Shown here one piece after another: positions 20,991 to 32,904 of a stretch of 64,000 bases of DNA. The DNA lies in assembly GCF_964340395.1 (NCBI RefSeq), contig NC_135553.1, forward strand, positions 21,686,949 through 21,750,948. Reading direction: 5' to 3'. Position 1 is the first letter of the stretch, and each line of letters opens with the position of its first letter. Below the pieces are notes generated by a model. It did no database searches, was not told the origin of the DNA, and saw only the letters and a list, made by a program, of their open reading frames with translations. The DNA is from Glandiceps talaboti (taxonomy: Eukaryota > Hemichordata > Enteropneusta > Spengelidae). A program made the position numbers and the translations under genes.

Positions 20991-22716
20991 GGTCAAGTCG
21001 TACATATTCATTGATAACGTTGCATTCCCAGACTGAGCGAAAGAAAAACGAACGTAGGTACTAATGAAAATCGATATCCGTTTTTATTTTGGCAGCAAGG
21101 TTTGGTCCTACGTTGGTAAAATAATCATTAAAACTCTTCCGCCATGTCGATACTAGCTACTCCTGAGGGGAGTTTTGTTGGAGCAGTTTGAATCGAAATT
21201 AGTGGGAATGATATTTTCTTACTTTTGCTCAGGATTTCACTAGTCACATGTCATGTTTTATTGTATTTTCTTGGGTACCCAGCATTTAATCTGCAAATAC
21301 AGAAAACACTTCAAATCTTATCTTATAACCTTGACTAGATTATATAGTTGAAAGGCGATCAGTTTTAAAAAGGATATGGCAAGATTGTGTGAGTGAATAA
21401 TTATTTACCATAACACCCAATTCAAAATTTCCTAACGCTAAGAGAATATTAATGTCACTGCAGTAGTGAAACGTCACGAATATTCACTGTTCAACCAGTG
21501 CCTAAACATTTCTGATGCCTCCCATGAGACACTGTGGCCCACAACAAATCTGAAATTGGAGAAACAAATTCAGCTTGACGTTTTTCTAGAATCACAGATA
21601 TTATAGGTGAAGTAAACTAATGAAAATGATGACTCTTTAGAATCCAAAGTTCATGAAAATCCCTTTATTTCCTGGAATGAATGGCGCTGCCCTTTAAAAA
21701 AATTGTTAATGTGGTGGCAGTGCTGAGTCCTTACCGCTGGTCTTGAGACCCATGCCCCTTTGCACATCTTGCACATAACATGAAGGCGAATCATCATGTT
21801 TTAGAGAAAAGAATTGACTCAGAGGGATTTCTACCGGTCCTCCCCCTTGAAATACTAAACTATGGAATTTTCCTTACGCCGGCATTCAATCAAATGTAGG
21901 TAAGTAGGTAGGTAGGTAGGTAGGCAAGTAGGCAGGTATGCGTGTGTATGAATGCATTAATGGATGGATGAATGTTACCAATTTTAATATATTTTGCATT
22001 ATTTCTAGTAGGCAAAACTGTAGTTGCTCTTGAAAGAATAAATGCTGTCATGATGGCCGAATAAAACGTTTTTGGGATAATTCCTCCAACCACCCACACT
22101 CCAGACCTTTAAGGGGTTTACCACTTATTCATTAGGGTTCTGGCAAGAAATGCACTCAAGCATTCACGTCTGTAATTCCACATATTCCTAACTATTTCAC
22201 AATATGACCGACAAGAGACAGAATACCTCTATGATCTTTAATCACCATCACATTACAAATTATACAATTTATACACCATGGAGAAACATAATTTTGAGTA
22301 ACCAGCATGCATGTGGAAATAAACAGAGCTATGGCCAGGCATATAATAAAATAAATTGTGTATCGTAAAACCTCAAAAATGATGGATAGGTTGGTCGGTT
22401 AAAAAAATCAAGTGTGTACATGTTGGTTTTTTAAATAAACTTATCACTCGCGATGTCTTTGGAATGTCTATAAAAGACAGAAAGAAACTACGAACCATTG
22501 CTTTCCAATTAAAATTCCAAATTTCAGAAATACATAAATTAAGAAAAAGTCAATATTATCAATAATGTTTATACTTTTTATTGCAATCAAAGTAGTTCAC
22601 ATCCATTATCTATGACACCAGCACGTGTTTCGGTCATTTACCTTCTTCAAGGAAGCATCATGCCATCTGAGCAACAGAGAGTAATGTTTTGTTACAAAAT
22701 CAGCATAATTCAGAAG
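20991..22716. other. Non-coding, with an AGGT microsatellite
   Basis: An AGGT repeat lies at about 21897-21938. No coding region or RNA gene is supported. At its right end this stretch lies about 0.4 kb beyond the last exon of minus-strand gene B. Confidence 0.5.
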
Positions 22717-23140
22717 TTAATCATCGAAATTAGTCTGTTTAGGTGTGAAAGTAAAGAAAGCAGACACTTGACGCACTTCTATCTGAAAAATATTAATAAT
22801 TGTAGATGAATAGCCAGACATATGATATAGAGATAGATCGAAATACCAGTTGAAGTTGAATATCGTTGTGCCGAGTTGCAAGATGCAAATCATCATTTTA
22901 AGCAAATCTTGAAATCTTCCAGTATTCACTTTATTTTAAAGGGGAGTTTTCAAGTTGATCTTGTGCATTTATAGGGTACCTTTTGTATGAGCTATTGTTT
23001 AACTTGATGTTTCTGTGAAATCACAAATATTATGTAAGTGGTGTAAAATAATGAAATGACTCTCCAGTGCCCATAGTTTATGAAAATGTCTCTATTTCCT
23101 GGAGTAGCGTTCCCTTTAAAACTGGGAATGTGCTTACTGT
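22717..23140 (-). other. Gene B 3' flank, conserved with gene C 3' flank
   Basis: On the gene strand, TGGTATTTCGAT, TGTCTGGCTATT and ATTATTAAT with CAGAT follow the stop codon in the same order as 52979-53045 after gene C. The shared block may be 3' UTR or merely duplicated flank. Confidence 0.5.
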
Positions 23141-23262
23141 TTACTGTTTCCAACTAGGTAATTCTGGAAAGTACATGGAGCGTGATGCAGTGTCTGTATA
23201 TCTTGCCGTCATAACCATCTTTGTCCATGATGATCTTGCACTCCCAAGGAACACGTCAGATT
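23141..23262 (-). CDS. Gene B exon 4 (last), O-fucosyltransferase-like protein
   Basis: The acceptor CCCAACAG at 23263-23270 opens the exon. The last base of exon 3 plus the first two bases here make a Gln codon, and 39 codons follow to TAA. The product includes SDVFLGSARSSWTKMVMTAR and ends LPSWKQ. The SDVFLGS..SSW block matches the C-terminal motif of O-fucosyltransferase families, where a short loop with G-S and S-S/T residues contributes to nucleotide-sugar binding; that role is taken from the family. The equivalent exon of gene C is at 52704-52831. With exons 1-3 this gives a predicted protein of about 500 residues. Confidence 0.8.
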
Positions 23263-23752
23263 CTGTTGGGTAAATTTTGATAATGCAAATTAATCGAAAT
23301 CGACTGGATTGATTGGTTGATTATGAAATTGAAAGACTGTATCGACATTTTATCAACACATCACGTATTGCAAGATAAATTAAGTTTATGTGATGAATAG
23401 TAAATTGCTTAAAGCCAAAGTGTTAATTTGATTTTGTATATGTGGCCTTTGTTGAGAGATAGAGAGATATATCTTCAATACGTCAGCATTCAGGAAATTT
23501 AAGTGGTGAAAGTTGGCACAGATATTGCTAGATCCATGTATGGATCTAAGCATGTTATATTATGTGTGTCTTATTATGATTTTTTATGTAGTTAAAAAAA
23601 TTTAATTAGTAAAATAAGTTGCATGAGACTTATTAATGCATGTCACAGTTTACTACTCGATCACACGGTAGAGATGTCTTCTTTGTAGTAGTTTTGCTCC
23701 AGTTTGACAAATAAATACATTTTTGTGTTCTAAATATAAAATGCATTGCCAG

Positions 23753-23933
23753 TAATGGACAATTACAAAATGCGAAGAAAGAAATCGAAGAGTTAAGAGA
23801 AGAAAACATAAGATTGCAACGATATTTGGCGGCATCGAAGAAATCCGGGGGAACGTCCGATTGTGCAGTTACCCAAAAGGAAGAAATGAAATATGCACAC
23901 CCAGTCGGTCAACTATCACAAAACCATCCATGA
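23753..23933 (+). CDS. Antisense coiled-coil exon inside gene B intron 3 (candidate)
   Basis: After a plausible acceptor (TGCATTGCCAG) a frame of 59 codons runs to TGA. It contains QNAKKEIEELREENIRLQRY, a textbook heptad coiled coil, then ASKKSGGTSDCAVTQKEEM. It lies on the plus strand, opposite to gene B, whose third intron surrounds it. In the same frame beyond the stop another 30 codons remain open (HVIANFIRRTVFRQILDGLK) to 24024. No family is identified. It may be the last exon of another gene, a processed pseudogene, or the coiled-coil tail of a transposon protein. Confidence 0.4.
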
Positions 23934-24024
23934 CATGTCATCGCTAATTTTATCCGTAGAACTGTCTTTCGCCAAATACTAGACGGATTGAAGAACGTAA
24001 ACTTTGAAGCTACAAGTGTTATAT

Positions 24025-25678
24025 GACTATCACTGTATCAAATGTTGGAGCAAACACTTGCATATCATAAAAAGAACTTGCCAGAATAAAAACAATGATG
24101 TGTGTGACTGGGGGTCACAGTCAACTTTAACCTTGTGGTTTGGGAATGTGTTTTTATGCCCAGTTTGATATTTGCTGTTGTTTTTGTTTTTGTTTTTATT
24201 TTGTTTAGTGTTCTTCATTGTCTGTGTTTATTGTTATTTATCTGAAAACATTGCTAAATTATAAGCAACACATGGACAACGTAAATGGAGAAAGTATGTA
24301 AATGACACCACATGGCTTCCGATATTGAAATATTAAAATGATAAGACAATAAATTTAACGCAAAACGTTTTTGACTGTATAGGAAACAGAGAAAATTATT
24401 TGCATGGTGAACAGACAGAAAGATAAATGTTAAAATTTTATTACAAAAACCTCACAGTACAACAGAAACATCAAAATACTAGATGGTTTAAAAGAAAATA
24501 GCAAGTTAATTTGCAAATCTTTTTGTGGAATGGTCAAAAAAAACTAGCAAGGCAAACAAAGATAGGAAATATTAATAAAGTTGGAATATCAATGCCTAAT
24601 TAACGTAAAACAATTTATGCCGTTTAGCCGTCATAATGTTGACTCAGTGTTTCAGAAGTATGGGATTTCGAATGGTGCAGTTATATTAGTTTTCTTATGC
24701 ATATTTTTCCAGTATTGTTTTTATTTGAACAATTTGCTGTTACTTTATTGTTGAACAAACCATTTTATTTCGAATGGTGTATTTACATTAATTTTCTTGT
24801 GCATATTTTTCCATTGCTAATGTTTTTAAATTAAATAATATTTGTCAGCAGATAATACTTGTGTCTCTCCGTGTTAGGTAAAGTTCGTGTCAGTGTGAAC
24901 CTCAAAGGTGTGAACGGCATGATACTAGTGAACAATAGAGTACGCATGTTGTGTTCCCGCCGGACTGAATGTGTGTAATTTTTACCGGAATCTAGTCTAG
25001 CGACGGTGAGATGGACCAATCCCGCCATCCTGTGAAATTGTCGGGTATAAGTCCAATAGACACCATTAGAAAGATAAACAATGTGGCTCCGTCTTGTTGT
25101 TTATCTTTCCACCGGTTTCTATTGTATACATATAAGGCCAACATGTTGATGCAACCATGATTGTTGATTTGTATCGCATATTCTTTATTCTGTTATTTTT
25201 ATTTGAAAACGGTCCATTCTCGGCAGCGTTTTAAAGTTGTTTGTTTTCATGTGTGATTTTGTCGTGTTCGTGTAGACGGTACGTGCAAATGCAACAAAAT
25301 AATTGCGCGTTTAGTTGAAAAAGGCATCGAGAACAAGAAAACAAGGCCTATGGCAAATCTATTCAAAGGAGTACGCACCATCTCACACAACGAGGCACCA
25401 TGAACAGCAGCGAATTCTACCAATCCCTTTAAATTCAACAGATTAGATCTGACGTCTATTCCACGTCGTATTTAAACATATTTGTGTCGAGTTTGATAAA
25501 ATTAGATTAGATGCATGAGAAGTGTGATGTTTAGTGTGTGTGTGTGTGTGCACCTGCAATTTCTGGACTCAACTTTTATTATAAAATTCATACACTTGTA
25601 TTTTATAAGTTCATAAGCTTATATAAATCTACAGCATCCTGTGTCTCTATAGATATATCATATGGGTTTAATACTTAC
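24025..25678. other. Gene B intron 3, with a short tandem repeat and a hairpin
   Basis: TTCGAATGGTG to TGCATATTTTTCCA occurs twice, 103 bp apart (24665-24710 and 24768-24812). An imperfect hairpin at 25049-25125 pairs CAATAGACACCATTAGAAAG with CTTTCCACCGGTTTCTATTG. No further exon is supported. Confidence 0.5.
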
Positions 25679-25820
25679 GTCTACATATCTCTTGTTCTAA
25701 CAGTGACAGCGTGTAGTCATCACGTTCATATATGTCCAGTTCATGGCGAGTGTCATTCATTAACAACGCCTTATCAAAAAGGTTGGGTATCTTACTTCTC
25801 TTTAAGATTTTCATGAAGAG
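25679..25820 (-). CDS. Gene B exon 3, O-fucosyltransferase-like protein
   Basis: This internal exon is 142 bp long. The acceptor TTTATCCACAG is followed by 47 codons and one extra base before the donor GTAAGT. The product reads LFMKILKRSKIPN, FDKALLMNDTRHELDIY and DDYTLSLLEQEICR. The LLEQEIC block followed by SDVFLG in exon 4 matches the order (S.VEQ.IC..ADVF.GS) in O-fucosyltransferase C-terminal halves. Gene C has the same exon at 50150-50291 with identical length and phase. Confidence 0.85.
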
Positions 25821-26894
25821 CTGTGGATAAAATGCATTAGATTTTAACACAGAGACAACATAACGGAGCATGCAGTAATTAGAGGGAGGGAGGTAGGGCG
25901 GACGGAAATCGAGGCTGGTTTACTGCGTAAAATAGTCCCTCCTCCGATTCTATTTCATAAAACGTGGCTCCTAAGTTTCCTTTCTCTGAAAGATAACAGT
26001 TCCACCTTCACTCCTTTGAGACCTGTGCCTCTCCTGACACTATAACTAACAATAGATTCACTACATAGTTGTAAGCAGCGACTTGACTGATATGTTCTTA
26101 TGTTATGATAGAGAGGTGGCAGTGTTTGGATGTTGCAGCTGTGCGATCCGGTAGCGGTATCCGAATCAGGATGACGAAATCACGAAATAATGGAAAGTTA
26201 GATTATAAAATGAGTAAAGGTAGAATGTGACAACTCCATTTTCCATGACTCTACGAGAACTGAGTTGTAAAACATGGCACTCGGTACAATGACATTTCAT
26301 CTTTCTAGATACCTTTTTTATAATGGATTTTACTAGGATCTAAAATTTAGCTGTATGAAAGACACAGATTAGCTGTCTTAAAAGCAAACGGAAGTATCCA
26401 CATTATATTTTAATCAGGTCATAAATTCATCAGCACTTAATTGAATACCAAAGTGTATTTGATCATGACCTCATGAAAGTAAAAGGCATTGGATTGCAAT
26501 ACAACTTATATTGAAGATATGTTCCAATGAATATAATTAAATATCAAGCTGCTGCATAATGCACTTGTTTATTTAATCAGGCGTAGCCATTTGACAGATT
26601 TGTGGTTTTCATTAACAAATGTATTGTTTCAGACCAAAAATTATGTTTTCAATAGTATCGCCCCTATGCCCCCCAAATGTGGCAAGGGTGTTTAGCTGTT
26701 CTTATGTGTCCTCTCATGGGTGGTGCAGGATATCTTACCTCTCATTGGGTTTCAACTGGCTCGCCAGTCCATGCTCACCCAATATACATACATACATACA
26801 TACATACATACATACATACATACGGACAGGCCTAACAAGCATAACAATCATTCGCCACAGGAGGTAACATTGATTACCAAGATGCGTAACTTAC
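25821..26894. other. Gene B intron 2
   Basis: Intronic DNA with a CATA microsatellite at 26783-26823. No additional exon is supported: the phases of exons 2 and 3 join directly (0 to 0). Confidence 0.6.
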
Positions 26895-27039
26895 CGCTGC
26901 ATATGGTGGATAAGCAACATAAGTACACGATAGATTATAACGATTAAGTAACATCCGAATATCTTGAACCACGTTTATAGCATTTTCATTAATTTGTAAA
27001 ACCACATGATATGTGTCATAATTACAACCATGCCGGCAT
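26895..27039 (-). CDS. Gene B exon 2, O-fucosyltransferase-like protein
   Basis: This is a 145-bp internal exon with acceptor TTTTTCCAAAG and donor GCG|GTAAGT. After completing the split Gly codon it encodes CRHGCNYDTYHVVLQ, NENAINVVQDIRMLL and NRYNLSCTYVAYPPYAA. It is clearly paralogous to 1232-1376 and 46368-46512. The Cys residues at the start are conserved among all three copies. Confidence 0.88.
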
Positions 27040-27133
27040 CTTTGGAAAAATGAGACATATCATAATTAACAATCACATAACTATTTATGGTCATTAATAC
27101 ACACATACGCGTACGTGTGTTTACATGCCTGCA

Positions 27134-27198
<65 letters not shown>

Positions 27199-27219
27199 AA
27201 TTGAGGAAAGAAAAGTGAC
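27040..27219. repeat. Intron 1 of gene B, with a TA dinucleotide tract
   Basis: A perfect TA repeat of about 60 bp lies at 27136-27196. It directly adjoins the tRNA-derived element that follows. Confidence 0.9.
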
Positions 27220-27300
27220 ACGCTTATAATTCGAACCCACATCCCCTGAATACTAGCCAGAGTGCTCTAGCCAGCTGAGCTAACGCGTCAACTGGGTAGA
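27220..27300 (-). repeat. tRNA-derived SINE or tRNA pseudogene
   Basis: On the minus strand the A-box-like TTAGCTCAGCTGGCTAGAGC is followed about 25 bp later by the B-box-like GGGTTCGAATTATAA. The D-arm and part of the anticodon stem can pair, but the T-stem 3' side (ATTATAAG) no longer pairs with GTGGG and the acceptor stem is poor. It is therefore not a functional tRNA. The neighbouring TA tract fits a SINE insertion. Confidence 0.6.
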
Positions 27301-27429
27301 TTCTCTGTGTCGTTCTGGTATGTTCCTTTCTATTCCTCAGGGCAGGAGAGAAGCCGTGCTCATTAACTATTATTAGTCAATGAGTACGGCTTCTCACCTG
27401 GCCTGGGGAATATTGAATATAGTGAATTC

Positions 27430-27720
27430 ACAGAGTAGGATTGATCTTAATCCACGACTAATCCGTCAATGAGTGTGGGGGAGGGGGCATTAAGGAGCCC
27501 TTGCTGAGCAGCCCTCAAAATGGTAACTGATAGCAGTAGGCATGTAAGCGTGCATCAAAATCTTTTTGTGCAGCACACACAATGCATATAAAATTGGTCT
27601 CAATGTCAGAATCAGAACCAGATTCCAGTCCAATCTGAGGCTAGTCTTGGCTAGTCTCCCGTTGAGCCTCAGATTCAGCCTCAGATACGGAAAGTCCGAG
27701 ACGGAAAGTCACGATGACGG
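27430..27720 (+). repeat. Dispersed repeat shared with the gene C and D upstream regions
   Basis: ATCTTAATCCACG, GGCATTAAGGAGC, AAATTGGTCTCAA and CAGTCCAATCTGAGGCTAGTC are shared in order with 43440-43575 and 62120-62265. All three copies are in the plus orientation, so this one is antisense to gene B. Confidence 0.65.
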
Positions 27721-28969
27721 CCATATGAAGTAGTCAAACAAGTTATAATACAATTGAGACAGTGGGTAACGGCCTCATGTCACATCTAGACTATTAAAAC
27801 AAGCCTGTTTCACATATTCATCATTGGACCTACCCTTACCTTGCACAAATATATGGGCGACAAGTTTATAAATCTTTTCAGGCTTCCCCCAAAATAAAAT
27901 GATAAAAGGTGAGAAACTCGTTCTTCCAACAAGTAGTTGTGAAAGAGAGCAATTTACTCGTAGTCTGATGTAGGCATTAATTCTTGTTTGACTACTTTCT
28001 TATATGATGCTGAATATGAAACTCAATATGGGACTAGCATCAAATTGGCCTGGAAACTAAAACTGACTTTGACTTCTGAGACCAATTTTATAATTGTTAG
28101 CCCATGAGCACGATTGTGCTAGAATGTCTTATTTGGCAATGAGAAACATCAATTACCAGTTGTCAATTTTGCATAAAAGCCACAAATGCTAAGCATTTAT
28201 GACAAGAAATGAGATGTTCGAGACACAATGAATTCTTATCATAAATGCTTAGCAATTGGATGTTTAATGCAACAATTTACTCTAAACCAGAACACATCAA
28301 ATGGAAAAGGTTTAAAGTGTTCACATATTCAATATTTGGTGAATGTTGTTGAAGAACAAAGATTAATACATTGCTTATTAAAACACCACGGTGTAAGATT
28401 ATGTCAGAGTTGTAGCTCTCACTGTAAATTGATTGCAAAATGTGATGTAGATTGATTGCAAAATTGATTTTTAATTTGATTACTAAATTTGATTATGGCC
28501 AGATGAAAAAACCCCAATATAACTGTTCAAAGGATAACAATTGACATTATGGTAATTAATATATGGCAATTTGAAGTGACTGTGTGTTTATGCCAGTGTC
28601 TACATGCTACATTGCACTGAAGACAACGATGTCATGAGTTGAGCCATAATTTGTTAAATTATAAATAATCACTTTACTCCATGGATGCTATTTATTATAT
28701 ACTAAACACATGTAATATAAGATATTAGAAATGAAATATTTCAGTGAACTTGGAACGAATCAAAATCCAAGGTCGTCTTAATTTTTTTATTTATTAAAAC
28801 ACTGTAACAATCTTTTCTATAGCTAACATCAGACATGATCTTTACAGATGAAAATAGCAAATTATACGCTTTGAGGAAAAATACAGCAAAGGCATAAAAT
28901 TATGCGGAGTTGCTTTTATTACAAACTTCTGTTACCAAGACAACTGGTATCAAGATCACCAAAATATGA
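27721..28969. other. Gene B intron 1, with a hairpin
   Basis: TGCTAAGCATTTATGACAAGAA (about 28187-28208) pairs with TTCTTATCATAAATGCTTAG (about 28231-28250) across a loop of about 22 nt, a MITE-like hairpin. No exon is supported. Confidence 0.5.
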
Positions 28970-30920
28970 AAGTACTGCATATCTCAGGTACCGAAGTGAT
29001 ACAGATATGATGCAAGTGTCTATATATAGGTTTTAGGAGACGGGAAACTCACTTATCATATGATCTTTTCGAGTCAAGGTCAAGCAAAGTCATAGTCTAA
29101 TTACAAGGTCACCGCAATTTTTCCACTATTTTAATGGAAACATATTCACATATCGTTTTCCTTAACTACCACAAGACATAACGTGTAAGCCTGCAAATCG
29201 GTCTCAAATAGCAAATAAATTATATAGTCTAAAATCTATAGCGAAAGCATAGTTTGGCTTTGCTTCATAACAACATTATGTTGCCAAGACAACTGGTATC
29301 GAGATCTATGCCAAAATCTTACACCAACATATGAAAATACTGCATATCTCATGGTTTCGAAGTGCTATAGATATGATGGAAGTGTCTAGATATAGGTTTC
29401 AGACGACGGGTACCGGGTAATTCACTTATCATATGCATCACGTGGTCTTTTCGATCCAAGGTAAAGGTCATAATCTAATTACAAGGTCACAACCTTGTTC
29501 ATGTACTATGAAGACTCGTACTTTATTGACATCTAACAAAATAGCGTACAGATCACACAGAATGAAGTTTTATATAGGGTTTCCTACATTCCATACATAT
29601 TGGCGCGCGAATTTGATATTGACCTTCATTTGATTGGTCAATAAGGAAGAGATGAGATCGGTTAGTCGAGATTGTTTGAACTTGAGATGAACTAATTTGA
29701 CGTAACTTGATTGGTTATGTAAATTCCAGTCCGAATTCTAAATTTGGCTCAAGTTCAGTGCATATTCAAGCTCAGTATATATTTCATTCCCAATACTTAC
29801 TTACAATAGTTTGAAACCAAAGTCGAGATAATGAAGTATGCGAAATACGAAAATAGTGTATATCTCATGGTCTCAAAGTGTTACAGATATGATACAAGTG
29901 TCGGCACACATGTCTTTGTGGACTGGCAACTCACTGATACATTCTTTTTTTTAGGTGATCATACAGCATTTTGGGTTTACATACTGTAAAAGGATTTTTG
30001 ACAATGGTTCTGTTGCTTCTAGATAGTATTTTTGGTGTCCATAGATTTTAGTCTATAAGGACGTTGTTGTCATATTTATGTTTTCTTATTACATATATTT
30101 CAGACGGATTATACGCGAGGAATCATTCAACTTTCTGATAAGTTACATTTTTCTTGAGGACCTTTTGCCTGGGAATGAATGCCAACCCTTTACCAAGTGC
30201 TTTTATTTTATATTAAAGTATTCCATAATTGGTAAGACGACATGTCTTGACAATTTTGTTCCATCAAGCAAATTTCTTTGAATCATTTTGATAATGTTGT
30301 CTGTTGTGCTTAGTAGATTTCTTCTCTTGCAGTATTAAGCCATTTTTGATATATGTTTTTGTTTCTCTTTGTCTACCCATACTGGGTGATTGATTTCAAG
30401 TTTACAGTTATAGATACTGGATAGTGGTTTGCAGTGGACTGAAAGATTAAGATGACCTTGAAATTGTGACTATGACCTAGACCTTGGATCAAAAAGATCA
30501 TGTGTTCAGTGAGTTGCCCGTCCCCTAAAACCCATATATAGGCACTCCCATCATAACTATAGCAATTTGGGATCTTGAGACCGTCAGCATTGTCATATTT
30601 TTCATAATTGCGGATCTTCATATCAGTTGTCTTGGTAACAGGATTTTCTAATAAAGCAACTCCAAATAGGCTTTTGCTGTATTTTCCCTGAAACACTATA
30701 TAATTTGCTGTTTTGTGACTTATGTTCAGCTATAACAACTGTGCCTGATGTTAGTTATATAAAGCTTTCTGACAGTTTTAATAAAATATGGAAAGAATAA
30801 GATGACCGTTTATGGATTTTGACTATGATTTTGACCTTTGATCGGAAAGGTCATATGGTTAATGAGTTGCCCGTCTCCCCAAACATATACACACATACTT
30901 TGATTATGATTATAGCACTT
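28970..30920. repeat. Locally duplicated and inverted intronic repeat
   Basis: GATATGATGCAAGTGTCTA with AACTCACTTATCATATGATC and TCATAGTCTAATTACAAGGT recurs near 28998-29110, 29350-29490 and 29880-29940. Inverted forms (TGAGTTGCCCGTC, CCATATATAGGCACT, ATGACCTAGACCTTGG) occur near 30440-30570 and 30800-30920. The block therefore contains both direct and inverted copies of one non-coding unit within gene B intron 1. Confidence 0.6.
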
Positions 30921-31227
30921 CTGGAGCCCAAGATATGACGTTTTTCAATGTTTAGTATCCTTCAAAATAATGTCACGGTTACCATGGAAACTGCCTCCTG
31001 TGACGTTGTGCAATAGAATCCAGAGGGGAAACATCAGTTTACTGATGGCTCAGATATTGCTCTAACCAAATATGATGTCAAAAAGTGCACTTCAAACCAT
31101 GTAATGTACCTCTTGGTTTAAGCCACCTTTAGACCTTGGTGTCCTGACTAAAACTAGATATATTGAGTTAAGTATAACAGTGGATTATATGTTGGATACT
31201 AGTACAATTTACCAAACTTTATCTTAC

Positions 31228-32321
31228 CCTTCACCAGTCTTATTCCTCCAATGTATCGCAAGATAAGGTTTTCCATCACAGATCCGTTTCATGGCAGCTT
31301 CCGCTACCTCTCGAATTCCCTTTGATCGCTGTAGGTGTTTATCTATCTTCGCTGAGATATTATTTTTGTCGGGCATTGCAGCATGTTGATAAGCCAATAT
31401 ATTGCATATTCCTAAACATTTAATCTGTTCACTTTGTGGATCAACATCGTGAACTACCCACCTTTTGTGATCTTTACTTATTATCGGAAGATCAATTCCA
31501 TACAGTTTCCAATATATCAGTCTGTGCTTTTCATAATTTTCTAAACTATCTGGAGAGTTTGCACTGGACATTGGCATCATAACAGCGTTCACTGTGTTGT
31601 TACATTCACTTTTAAAGTCCTCCAGTGATATAGTGTGTAGCACTTTATGTAATTGGTCTACATCAAAAGTGGCATTGAACATTCTCAAGTCCGTTTCTAA
31701 CCCTCTACGTTGGCTGCCATGTCTTGGGAACGATATCTCCACAATGGTTCTCTTTTGATACATTGCCATTATTGCTGCAATCTTGAAATTACTGTACAAA
31801 AAGTTGGGACCGCTATTGTAGTATTCGATTGGCAACAGGTATCTTCTTGTGTTAGAATTAGCAACGCTGCCCTTTATCAAATCTTTCTCGACTACCTTAT
31901 GAGATGCACTGTCCTTTGTCAGATCTTTCTCAATTGCCTTAATTGTCAAAGACTTCCTTCCATCACTGGTTATATGAGTAAAAGAGGACGAATTAATTTG
32001 GCCGTCTGTCGGTGTTTGAGATTTGTTTGTGGATAGGTAGGCAGGAAAAGTAATCTTCGGTACTCCGATTCCAAGTCTGTCCCAGTAGAGGATACATCCG
32101 AAAGCCCAAGTGCAGACAAATATGAAGAGGAAATCTTGTTTGGTAATCCTGATTTGTGAGGACAATGAGAGAAATATCGGTAAAACAGCAAGGAACCGAC
32201 ATTTGATTACTGATGATAGACAAGAACCAATTCCTAAAAAATACTGTTTGATCTGTAGGACGCTAACAATGTTATGGCCTTGAACTAAAATTATAACGAC
32301 CATGTCTGACATCGATCGCAA
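31228..32321 (-). CDS. Gene B exon 1, type II membrane O-fucosyltransferase-like protein
   Basis: This is the first coding exon of a complete four-exon gene (1094 + 145 + 142 + 122 bp, about 500 residues). The basic RITKQ is followed by a hydrophobic anchor (DFLFIFVCTWAFGCILYW). Then come a short stem with two family repeat units (AIEKDLTKDSASH and VVEKDLIKGSV), the domain start RRYLLPIEYYN, FKIAAIMAMYQKRTIVEISF, and IHWR (about residues 356-359) before the donor. The start differs from the paralogues: in B a segment that lies about 1 kb upstream in gene C (VSVLQIKQYF) is joined in frame to the exon. Using the first Met gives 365 codons, but an internal start is possible. The function in Golgi or ER glycosylation is inferred from the family. 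Confidence 0.85.
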
Positions 32322-32364
32322 CAGTACAGCTATTGATCAAATTCAAATTTATTTTTTGAAATTT

Positions 32365-32850
32365 TCATACTCTGATATTGTGTACACAGTAAATGAATAC
32401 GTTATAAATTCTCTGTACCTGCAACATCAGTTTACCTTCTGCTAGAGGGTCCAAATAGAACCAGACGTTTGCATTATTTTCAATCGTGTCTAATGTATTA
32501 TTATGTATGTAATACACGTTTAGCGATTGGAGCGAAAGTAGTGGTATCGACGCAAAAACCTGATAACTGTCTATTTCTGTTATGTTATTAACGAGAATTA
32601 TTGATAAGCTTGAGATATTGATGGACAGTATTATTCCTCGGCGCGCGCACACAAGTGTTAATAATGAAGGTATTTTTGTCACAAATTCTATTTAAGCCGA
32701 AACAGGTGTTACTACCGGTAAGTATCGAGCAGTGTTCCCTTCCATCGAAATTGCAACTAAATTTACATAGCCACAAGCCAATGGAACTACTATTTGTTTT
32801 GTAAGATGCCAATAAATGCATATGGATACAAAAGATATTTCACACACTTT
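32365..32850 (-). pseudogene. Leucine-rich-repeat-like gene fragment upstream of gene B
   Basis: Two overlapping minus-strand frames together resemble an LRR N-terminal cap followed by repeats: CKFSCNFDGREH and NTCFGLNRI (C.C...C.GL..I pattern), then LSIILVNNITEIDS, FASIPLLSLQSLNVYYIHNN and LDTIENNANVWFYLDPL. The join needs a frameshift near 32680. Degraded homologues occur upstream of gene C (42200-42640, DGREHRSILRGSYSCFGLHR) and gene D (60950-61360, with stops). It is probably a dead LRR exon carried along with the duplicated segment. A 5' untranslated exon of the transferase is an alternative. Confidence 0.4.
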
Positions 32851-32904
32851 CTTTGATCTAACATCAGACTTCTCTACATACTATACCTGTCGTAAAAGAG
32901 TAAA

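Noticed and set aside
23067-23273. Plus-strand 68-codon frame and its relative at 52693-52938 on the minus strand
   Set aside because: Both are antisense shadows of exon 4 of genes B and C; the opposite strand carries the conserved SDVFLG exon with a proper acceptor.
27220-27300. Functional tRNA gene
   Set aside because: A- and B-box-like sequences exist, but the T-stem and acceptor stem do not pair, so it is better called a SINE or tRNA relic.
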